The notes beneath the pieces are model-generated. The model saw nothing but the letters and a program-made list of their open reading frames with translations. It was not told the origin of the DNA and did not search any database. A program made the position numbers and the translations under genes. DNA of 64,000 nucleotides from Sulfurospirillum cavolei (GTDB lineage: Bacteria > Campylobacterota > Campylobacteria > Campylobacterales > Sulfurospirillaceae), in assembly GCF_000813325.1 (NCBI RefSeq), contig NZ_BBQE01000001.1, one strand, 5' to 3'. Shown here piece by piece: positions 9,957 through 16,485 of the stretch (position 1 is the first letter of the stretch; each line of letters opens with the position of its first letter).

Positions 9957-10672
9957 GCGACATCTCTTTATGGCAAAAGATCAAGGAAGATTTTTCCCAA
10001 CCCGTTTTGCACGATCCGGCACTCAATTCTAAAATAGAGCTTTTTTTCAACTATCCGGGCGTATGGGCATTAGCAAATTACCGTATTGCCCATGCCTTAC
10101 ATGTCAGGGGTTTTCGTACCCTTGCGCGAGCGATTATGGGGATTTCCCAGATTATTACCAATATGGACATTCACCCCGCATGTACGATCGGCAGACGTGT
10201 CTTTTTCGATCACGCTTTCGGCGTGGTCGTCGGTGAAACGGCGGTGATCGGAGACGATGTTTTGATTTACCAGTGCGTCACGTTAGGCGGTGTGAGTTTA
10301 GAACGCGGCGTCAAACGCCATCCAACGGTCAAAAACGGTTCGGTTATCGGCTCGGGGGCTAAAATCTTAGGCGATATCACGATCGGCGAAAATTGCCGTA
10401 TCGGCTCCAATTCGGTGGTTGTTAAGAGTATTCCGGACGACTCCACCGCCGTGGGCGTACCCGCACGCGTGATCGAAAAAGGGCGCGACAAAAGCCCGAT
10501 GGCGCATAATAAACTTCCCGATATTAACAAAGAGCTTTTTATCTACATGTTCAAACGTATTAAGATTTTAGAAGACGCCGTCTTGCAAAGTCATCACGAT
10601 CAAAACGTGAAAGTCAAAGACGACGAATTGGAAGCTATTTACAAAAGCTACTTGGAATCGGTTAAAGAATAA
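9953..10672 (+). CDS. cysE: Serine O-acetyltransferase
   Basis: CysE makes O-acetylserine from serine and acetyl-CoA for cysteine synthesis. The left-handed beta-helix with hexapeptide repeats and the catalytic region HPACTIGRRVFFDHAFGVVV is at about residues 62-82; GDITIGENCRIGSNSVVV follows. The 239-aa length is normal. It is the last housekeeping gene before the nitrogenase island; in C. jejuni the neighbour is an aspartate aminotransferase gene, which here lies 7 kb further on. Confidence 0.95.
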   Translation: MSDISLWQKIKEDFSQPVLHDPALNSKIELFFNYPGVWALANYRIAHALHVRGFRTLARAIMGISQIITNMDIHPACTIGRRVFFDHAFGVVVGETAVIGDDVLIYQCVTLGGVSLERGVKRHPTVKNGSVIGSGAKILGDITIGENCRIGSNSVVVKSIPDDSTAVGVPARVIEKGRDKSPMAHNKLPDINKELFIYMFKRIKILEDAVLQSHHDQNVKVKDDELEAIYKSYLESVKE

Positions 10673-10682
10673 TTCTACCGCA

Positions 10683-10706
10683 AAAGGCGCGCTTTTTTGC
10701 GCCTTT
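10683..10706 (+). terminator. Hairpin after cysE
   Basis: Inverted repeat AAAGGCGC (10683-10690) and GCGCCTTT (10699-10706) with a T-rich loop, starting 10 bases after the cysE stop. No long U run follows, so it is a likely but imperfect terminator. It marks the left boundary of the nitrogenase island. Confidence 0.5.
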
Positions 10707-10754
10707 AACGCTCTATCCTTCCCCTTTTTGATTATGCATTTATGAACGTATCTT

Positions 10755-10770
10755 TGTACATATTTGTACA
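10755..10770 (+). promoter_or_regulatory. Candidate activator site GTAC-N6-GTAC upstream of anfD
   Basis: GTAC at 10756-10759 and 10766-10769 separated by six bases; flanking T and A extend the dyad to TGTAC-N6-GTACA. This matches the GTAC-N6-GTAC element I recall for VnfA, and the related AnfA dyads, of alternative nitrogenase promoters. It lies 133 bases before the anfD start codon, a suitable distance for an enhancer of a sigma54 promoter. Assignment to the AnfA-like regulator at 14928 is inference. Confidence 0.65.
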
Positions 10771-10818
10771 TCAATGCATTCTTTCTCTCCTCTTTTATTT
10801 TTTCAAATAGCCTAAAAT

Positions 10819-10860
10819 AGGCACTTTTAAGCTCTTTAACCTTCGGGAATACTCTATGCA
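10819..10860 (+). promoter_or_regulatory. Possible sigma54 promoter region of anfD
   Basis: Two imperfect candidates. AGGCAC at 10819-10824 with GC at 10831-10832 has a good -24 element but the GG-GC spacing is 9, one short of the usual 10. GG at 10846-10847 and GC at 10858-10859 have the right spacing of 10 with TGCA at -12 but a poor -24 element. Either would place the transcript start shortly before the ribosome binding site. Confidence 0.35.
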
Positions 10861-10902
10861 GTTTAGGAGATGAAATCATTCATCACACCAAAGGAGAAGA
10901 CC

Positions 10903-12471
10903 ATGCCGTATCATGAGTTTGAATGTAGTACATGTATTCCGGAACGGAAATCACATGCGGTTTTAAAAGGGGAAGAAGATGATCTAACGACGTGCCTTCC
11001 CGAGGGACACTTAGCCACGATTCCCGGAACGATTTCGGAACGAGGATGTGCCTATTGCGGCGCGAAGCACGTTATCGGCACGCCGATGAAAGACGCAATC
11101 CATATGAGCCACGGTCCTGTGGGCTGTACCTACGACACGTGGCAGACGAAGCGTTACATTAGCGATAACGACAACTTCCAGCTCAAATACACCCATGCAA
11201 CCGATATGAAAGAGACGCATGTCGTATTCGGCGGTATGGATCTGTTGAAAAAAAATATGATCGAAGCGTTTAAAGCGCATCCCGAAATTAATCGTATGAC
11301 CGTTTATCAAACGTGCGCGTCGGCGTTGATCGGCGACGATATGGAAGCGATGGCACGCGAAGTGATGAAAGAACTACCCGGTACGGATATTTTCGTTTGC
11401 AACGCACCGGGTTTCGGCGGACCGAGTCAGTCGGGAGGTCATCATAAGATTAACATCTCATGGATTAACGAAAAAGTCGGTACGGTAGAGCCGAAAATCA
11501 CGAGCGATTACGTGATCAATTACGTCGGCGATTATAATATTCAAGGCGATTGCGAAGTGATGTGCGACTTCTTTAAACGTATGGGCATTCAAGTGCTTTC
11601 TACGTTTACGGGTAACGGCTCTTACGATGAGCTTCGCGGTATGCATCGGGCACACTTAAACGTGCTAGAATGCGCCCGATCGGCCGAATACATCTGCAAC
11701 GAACTGCGCGTCAAGTACGGTATTCCGCGTCTTGACATCGACGGTTTCGGGTTTGGACCGCTTTCGGAATCGCTTATGAAAGTTGCGCGCTTTTTCGGCC
11801 TTGAAGATCGTGCGCAAGCGATTATCGACGAAGAAGTGGCACGGTGGAAGCCTGAATTGGATTGGTATAAAAAACGGCTTACGGGCGTTAAAGTCTGCTT
11901 ATGGCCGGGAGGATCGAAGCTTTGGCACTGGGCAAACGCGATTCACGAAGAGATGGGCGTAGAAGTCGTCTCTTTGTACACCAAATTCGGTCATCAAGGC
12001 GACATGGAAAAAGGCATTGCCCGAGCGGAAGTCGGAACGCTTGCTATCGACGATCCGAATGAACTTGAAGGTCTTGAAGCGATGCGCATGATGAAGCCTG
12101 ACGTCATTTTTACGGGTGTTCGACCGGGCGAAGTTGCTAAAAAGCAACGCATTCAGTACCTTAATGCCCATGCGTATCATAACGGACCGTACAAAGGGTT
12201 TGAGGGCTGGGTGCGCTTTGCCCGCGATATTTACAATGCACATTACTCTCCGATTCATCAGCTCTCGGGTATCGATATTAGCAAAGACGACTTTACCGTC
12301 GATAAAGGCTTTATGACGCGACAAATGATTTCCGACGTCAAACTCACTCCCGAAGAAGCACATGTCGTAGGTGAAACGCCTTATACCGGCGAATTTGACT
12401 GCGTAATGCCTTTACGAACCAAGACGTATCCTAGCGAACTTTCGCGTAGCACAACCGCTCAAGCGGTTTAA
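10903..12471 (+). CDS. anfD: Iron-only nitrogenase alpha subunit AnfD
   Basis: Catalytic alpha subunit of FeFe nitrogenase, which holds the FeFe cofactor and half of the P-cluster. From the ATG at 10903 (after AAGGAG at 10891-10896) it has 522 aa, close to AnfD. P-cluster cysteines are C49, C75 and C138; the cofactor ligands are C257 (LNVLECARSAEYI) and H423 (NAHAYHNGPYKG); Q176 and H180 correspond to NifD Gln191 and His195. The N-terminus MPYHEFECSTCIPERK and the segment KRYISDNDNFQLKYT are AnfD rather than VnfD or NifD signatures. It is first in the anfDGK operon; no anfH precedes it. Confidence 0.97.
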   Translation: MPYHEFECSTCIPERKSHAVLKGEEDDLTTCLPEGHLATIPGTISERGCAYCGAKHVIGTPMKDAIHMSHGPVGCTYDTWQTKRYISDNDNFQLKYTHATDMKETHVVFGGMDLLKKNMIEAFKAHPEINRMTVYQTCASALIGDDMEAMAREVMKELPGTDIFVCNAPGFGGPSQSGGHHKINISWINEKVGTVEPKITSDYVINYVGDYNIQGDCEVMCDFFKRMGIQVLSTFTGNGSYDELRGMHRAHLNVLECARSAEYICNELRVKYGIPRLDIDGFGFGPLSESLMKVARFFGLEDRAQAIIDEEVARWKPELDWYKKRLTGVKVCLWPGGSKLWHWANAIHEEMGVEVVSLYTKFGHQGDMEKGIARAEVGTLAIDDPNELEGLEAMRMMKPDVIFTGVRPGEVAKKQRIQYLNAHAYHNGPYKGFEGWVRFARDIYNAHYSPIHQLSGIDISKDDFTVDKGFMTRQMISDVKLTPEEAHVVGETPYTGEFDCVMPLRTKTYPSELSRSTTAQAV

Positions 12472-12482
12472 AGGAGGCAAAG

Positions 12483-12836
12483 ATGAACGAAGAGACGATT
12501 CGTGCCCGTATCGCACCCTTGGAAGATTATATTATGAAGCACTGCCTTTGGCAATTCCATTCCCGAGAATGGGATCGCGTTAGGCAAAACGAAGGTATTT
12601 TAAGCAAAGCAAAGCAACTGTTATGCGAAGAACCTGTGGCAAAAGAGACGCCGGAAGATCGTTGTTATTGGGTCGATGCCCTTGCCTTGACGGAAGCTTT
12701 TAAAAAGCGGTTTGCGTGGCTTGAAGAGATGGATAAAAAGAGCATAGAGGTTCTGATGCACGCGCTTAAAGAACGCATCGATTTTGTCACGATTACGGGG
12801 TCGCTCAATAAAGAGTTGACCTCCCCACGTTATTAA
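12483..12836 (+). CDS. anfG: Iron-only nitrogenase delta subunit AnfG
   Basis: Small subunit found only in V and Fe nitrogenases, bound to the outside of AnfD. The 117-aa product is somewhat shorter than the A. vinelandii protein as I recall it. WQFHSREWDRVRQNEGIL and the segment CYWVDALALTEAFKKRFAWL are conserved delta-subunit stretches. It sits between anfD and anfK with strong ribosome binding sites on both sides (AAAGGAGG before, AAGGAG after). Its presence excludes a molybdenum-type nitrogenase. Confidence 0.95.
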   Translation: MNEETIRARIAPLEDYIMKHCLWQFHSREWDRVRQNEGILSKAKQLLCEEPVAKETPEDRCYWVDALALTEAFKKRFAWLEEMDKKSIEVLMHALKERIDFVTITGSLNKELTSPRY

Positions 12837-12845
12837 GGAGTTTAC

Positions 12846-14234
12846 ATGTCATGCGATTTACGAGCCAAAGAGCGATCGGGAATTATCAATCCCATTTTTA
12901 CATGTCAGCCTTGCGGTGCTCAATACGTCAGTATCGGGATTAAAGATTGTATCGCCATCGTACACGGCGGTCAAGGATGCGTTATGTTTGTTCGGATGTT
13001 GTTTGCGCAGCATTTTAAAGACAATTTCGATATTGCCTCTTCTTCGCTACACGAAGACAGTGCGGTTTTCGGTGCCACGGGACGCGTCGAAACGGCCGTG
13101 GATGTTTTATTGGCGCGCTATCCGCATGTTCGGGTTATCCCGATCATTACGACATGTTCAACCGAAATTATCGGTGACGACATCGAAGGCGTTATCAATA
13201 AGCTCAATAACGGTTTGCTAAAAGAGAAGTACGCGGGTCGGGAGGTGCATCTCGTGGCGGTGCATACGCCGAGTTTTAAAGGCAGTATGATCAGCGGATA
13301 CGATGTTGCGGTCGAGTCGTTGGTTAAAGCGTTCGCAGAGCAGACGACGCCCAACGGCAAGATCAATTTAATTACCGGATGGGTGAATCCGGGCGATGTC
13401 ACGGCACTCAAACACCTTTTGGCGATGATGCAAATCGATGCTACCGTTTTATTTGAGATCGAGAGTTTCGATTCGCCGTTGATGCCCGATAAAAGCGGCG
13501 TTTCCCACGGCGAAACGACGATTGAGGATTTAAAAGATACCGCCAACGCGATAGGGACGATCGCTCTTAATCGTTATGAGGGCGGTAAAGCGGCGAAATA
13601 CCTTGATAAAAAGTTCAAAGTTCCCTCCGTTATTGGACCTTCGCCGATCGGAATTCGCAATACCGATACGTTTTTGAAACAGCTTCAAATGATGAGCGGT
13701 AAACCGATACCGGAAGCTTTGGTCAAAGAAAGAGGCATTGCGATCGATGCGATTACCGATTTGGCGCATATGTTTTTTGCGGATAAACGCGTTGCGATTT
13801 TCGGTGCTCCCGATCTTGTGATTAGTTTGGCGGAGTTTTGCATCGATATGGAGATGAAACCCGTTTTACTTTTGTTGGGAGACGACAACAGCGGTTACAA
13901 AAAAGACGACCGTATTAAAGCACTTCAAGCCAACGTGGATTGGGATATGGAGATTATTATGAATGCGGATTTGTGGGAATTGGACGATCGCATCAAGAAT
14001 AAAGGCTTAAAGCTCGACTTGATTATGGGGCATTCTAAAGGAAGATGGGCGGCCATCGACAATAATATTCCGATGGTTCGCGTCGGTTTCCCGACGTACG
14101 ATCGTGCGGGGCTTTACCGTCATCCCGTCGTCGGTTATGCGGGTGCTATTTGGCTTGCCGAAGAGATTGCCAATACGCTATTTACGGATATGGAATACAA
14201 ACGCAACAAAGAGTGGTTACTAAACGTTTGGTAA
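12846..14234 (+). CDS. anfK: Iron-only nitrogenase beta subunit AnfK
   Basis: Beta subunit of FeFe nitrogenase, which shares the P-cluster with AnfD. P-cluster cysteines are C20 (PIFTCQPCGAQ), C45 (HGGQGCVMFVR) and C104 (IITTCSTEIIGDD). The 462-aa length and the C-terminus MEYKRNKEWLLNVW fit AnfK, which lacks the long N-terminal extension of NifK. ATG at 12846 follows AAGGAG at 12835-12840. Base composition and codon choice look like those of neighbouring housekeeping genes, so there is no sign of very recent transfer. Confidence 0.96.
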   Translation: MSCDLRAKERSGIINPIFTCQPCGAQYVSIGIKDCIAIVHGGQGCVMFVRMLFAQHFKDNFDIASSSLHEDSAVFGATGRVETAVDVLLARYPHVRVIPIITTCSTEIIGDDIEGVINKLNNGLLKEKYAGREVHLVAVHTPSFKGSMISGYDVAVESLVKAFAEQTTPNGKINLITGWVNPGDVTALKHLLAMMQIDATVLFEIESFDSPLMPDKSGVSHGETTIEDLKDTANAIGTIALNRYEGGKAAKYLDKKFKVPSVIGPSPIGIRNTDTFLKQLQMMSGKPIPEALVKERGIAIDAITDLAHMFFADKRVAIFGAPDLVISLAEFCIDMEMKPVLLLLGDDNSGYKKDDRIKALQANVDWDMEIIMNADLWELDDRIKNKGLKLDLIMGHSKGRWAAIDNNIPMVRVGFPTYDRAGLYRHPVVGYAGAIWLAEEIANTLFTDMEYKRNKEWLLNVW

Positions 14235-14249
14235 GCCTTACATACATCA

Positions 14250-14281
14250 GAGCGGTTTGACTGTACATGTTAAAACCGCTC
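14250..14281 (+). other. Hairpin between anfK and the PPOX gene
   Basis: Perfect 9-bp inverted repeat GAGCGGTTT (14250-14258) and AAACCGCTC (14273-14281) with a 14-base loop containing TGTACATGT. It starts 15 bases after the anfK stop and ends 19 bases before the next ATG, without a U run. It may stabilise or process the anfDGK mRNA rather than end transcription. Confidence 0.6.
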
Positions 14282-14300
14282 GCTTAAAAAAGGAGATAGG

Positions 14301-14828
14301 ATGCAAAAAATTCGTTATACGCAACGTATCTGTCAAGATCAAGAGGTCATCGAGCATTTTTTACGAACGACGCGCGTAGGCATTGTTGCGATGATAGATA
14401 CAGAAAGCCTTCCTTATGCAACGCCCGTTAATTTTGTTTGGCATAAAGGAGCCCTGTATTTTCACGGAATGGGTTCGGGCAAGAAAGAGTCGATATTGTC
14501 CCAAAATCCTTTAATCTGTTTTACCCTCTTCCATGAATTCGGGACAACGGTCGATCCGATGCCCTGTCATGCCGACACCTCTTATCGAAGTGCGATGATC
14601 TTCGGAAAAGTGTTTAAGGTAGATCATAGCGAAGAAGCGGCGGAGGCATTGCAATGCATCCTCGATAAATATACTCCCGATTATTATAAAACGACGATTA
14701 CGAGCACCTTAGTCGAAAAATACCGCTCGTCGCACGACGATAAAGCGGTATCCGTTTTCAAAGTGCTTCCTTATGAAATAACGGTCAAAGAAAACTGCGT
14801 CCCTGAAGATCAATTGTTTAATAAATAG
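14301..14828 (+). CDS. PPOX-family flavin-binding protein, possibly Anf3-like
   Basis: A 175-aa split-barrel protein of the pyridoxamine 5'-phosphate oxidase / NimA family, probably binding FMN or FAD. Visible are LRTTRVGIVAMIDTESLPYA at the N-terminus, then PVNFVWHKGALYFHGMGSGKKESIL, where the GxK element contacts the flavin phosphate. It lies directly downstream of anfK with its own AAGGAG site. In A. vinelandii the anf-associated protein Anf3 is, as I recall, a flavin- and heme-binding member of this fold with oxidase activity, so a role in oxygen removal or electron supply for nitrogenase is a reasonable inference, not shown here. A nitroreductase-like NimA role is the alternative. Confidence 0.75.
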   Translation: MQKIRYTQRICQDQEVIEHFLRTTRVGIVAMIDTESLPYATPVNFVWHKGALYFHGMGSGKKESILSQNPLICFTLFHEFGTTVDPMPCHADTSYRSAMIFGKVFKVDHSEEAAEALQCILDKYTPDYYKTTITSTLVEKYRSSHDDKAVSVFKVLPYEITVKENCVPEDQLFNK

Positions 14829-14863
14829 GCATTGATATGTTTTCATTTTGTACGAGCCAAAGG

Positions 14864-14869
14864 TATAAT
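14864..14869 (+). promoter_or_regulatory. -10 box upstream of the anfA-like gene
   Basis: A perfect TATAAT lies 58 bases before the ATG at 14928, with only a weak -35 (TTTCAT, 14841-14846). The activator therefore may be made independently of the anfDGK transcript. One GTAC half-site (14850-14853) has no partner. Confidence 0.45.
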
Positions 14870-14927
14870 AGTCGTTATATAATTAAATATATAATGCTAA
14901 AGTTCGTTGATATTACTTGAGGAGACG

Positions 14928-16469
14928 ATGGTGGATACTACCTGTATTAGCCCGATAAAAGATTGTCCGCGTTATCAAGAGCTTAGAGTATTATACGATA
15001 TTTCTTTGGCACTTCGCGAGAGTGCTTTAGGAATCGAAACGGCTTTTGAAAAAACGCTTCAGTTGCTCAAAAAACATTTTTATATGGATAAAAGCATCTA
15101 TTACGGTTTAAACGACGAACAAAACGAATTGTACGTGTTTAGTTCGATCGGACTGAGTCGTCAACAAGAGTTGTTATGCACGTATAAAATCGGCGAAGGT
15201 GCAACGGGGATGGCAGCGGAATTTAAAGAACCCGTCGTGATCGAAAACGTGCATCATAACACCCTCTTTCTTAACAAAAGCCGTAGTTTAAAGAAAAGCG
15301 AAATCTCTTATTTGGCGATTCCGGCGTTATCGCACCATCAACTCTTAGGCGTACTGGGCGTGAGTCTTACCCAACAATCTTTGGATAATTTTGAAGAATT
15401 GATTACGATTTTGTCGATTACGGCATCGTGGTTAGCCCAATCGAAGCAGATGCATCAAACCATTATCGATGAGAAAAAGCGGCTCAAAGAAGAAAAGCTC
15501 TATTACAAAGAAGAAATTTTAAGCCCTCATGAAATTTTGGGGCACAGTGTACCGATTCAAACCGTTTTGGAGATGATTCATAAAGTCGCGCAAACCGATT
15601 CGACGATCTTTATCAGCGGAGAAACGGGGACGGGTAAAGAGTTGATCGCCAAAGCCCTTCACAACTGTAGCCTTCGTAAAGAAAAACCTTATATCAAATT
15701 AAACTGTGCGGCAATTCCGGAAAATCTTTTGGAAAGCGAGCTTTTCGGACATGAAAAAGGAGCATTTACCGATGCGAAAGAGATGCGCAAAGGGCGTTTC
15801 GAATTGGCGGATGAAGGAACACTATTTCTCGATGAGGTCGGGGATTTGAGCCTCAATCTTCAAGCCAAGCTTTTGCGTGTTTTGCAAGAACAGGAGTTTG
15901 AACGTTTAGGCGGCGTTAAAACGATTAAAGTCAACGTACGCATCGTTGCGGCGACCAATCGTAATCTTAAAGAGATGGTTCGCGAAGGACGTTTCCGAGA
16001 AGACCTTTTTTACCGCTTGAACGTGATTCCGATCTTCTCCCCTCCTCTTCGCGACCGCGGCGATGACATCATCGTGTTGGCACGTCACTTTTTAGAGCAC
16101 TTTTGCAGGCGGCACGGCAAAGAGCGTCTTTTAACGTCGGATGCCGAAGCCATGCTCAAAGCTTACGCGTGGCCGGGCAATATTCGCGAACTTGAAAACA
16201 GTATGGAACGCATCGTGTTGCTGGCTCCTTCTTTACATGTCGATTCTCACGTGATCCTTTCGGTATTGCCGGCAAAAAACGAAGTGACGAACAAAGAGGT
16301 CGAAACCAAAGCCGATTTGGAAGATTTGGAACGTCAAACGATTATTAAAGTTTTGCGGGAGTGTGGCGGCGTCAAACTCAAAGCGGCAAAAAAACTGGGA
16401 ATGAGCAACCGCCAAATCGGTTATAAAATTCAAAAATTTGACATCGGTATCGGTGATTACCTTGAGTAA
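14928..16469 (+). CDS. anfA: Sigma54-dependent activator, AnfA/NifA type
   Basis: Transcription activator for a sigma54 promoter, presumably that of anfDGK. From ATG 14928 (after GAGGAG) it has 513 aa. The N-terminal part has two cysteines (C6, C13) and a GAF domain (about residues 20-170). A AAA+ domain follows, with Walker A GETGTGKE, Walker B LFLDEVGD and an arginine-finger region, then a Fis-type helix-turn-helix at the C-terminus (LKAAKKLGMSNRQIGYKIQK). The sigma54-contact loop reads GAFTDA (residues 278-283, bases 15759-15776) instead of GAFTGA. I recall essential N-terminal cysteines in A. vinelandii AnfA, though with different spacing. The name rests on context plus domain order. Confidence 0.85.
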   Translation: MVDTTCISPIKDCPRYQELRVLYDISLALRESALGIETAFEKTLQLLKKHFYMDKSIYYGLNDEQNELYVFSSIGLSRQQELLCTYKIGEGATGMAAEFKEPVVIENVHHNTLFLNKSRSLKKSEISYLAIPALSHHQLLGVLGVSLTQQSLDNFEELITILSITASWLAQSKQMHQTIIDEKKRLKEEKLYYKEEILSPHEILGHSVPIQTVLEMIHKVAQTDSTIFISGETGTGKELIAKALHNCSLRKEKPYIKLNCAAIPENLLESELFGHEKGAFTDAKEMRKGRFELADEGTLFLDEVGDLSLNLQAKLLRVLQEQEFERLGGVKTIKVNVRIVAATNRNLKEMVREGRFREDLFYRLNVIPIFSPPLRDRGDDIIVLARHFLEHFCRRHGKERLLTSDAEAMLKAYAWPGNIRELENSMERIVLLAPSLHVDSHVILSVLPAKNEVTNKEVETKADLEDLERQTIIKVLRECGGVKLKAAKKLGMSNRQIGYKIQKFDIGIGDYLE

Positions 16470-16485
16470 CGTCCCTCAAAATTCC

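Noticed and set aside
10870..10902. Longer AnfD start adding 11 residues
   Set aside because: The ATG at 10903 has AAGGAG at ideal distance and gives the MPYHEFEC N-terminus of known AnfD proteins; the extension would run through that ribosome binding site.
14259..14272. TGTACA half-site between anfK and the PPOX gene as a second activator site
   Set aside because: Only one GTAC is present and it lies in the loop of a hairpin; no second arm at six-base spacing.
14850..14866. GTAC followed by GTAT before the AnfA-like gene
   Set aside because: The spacing is nine and the second arm is not GTAC, so it does not match the dyad upstream of anfD.
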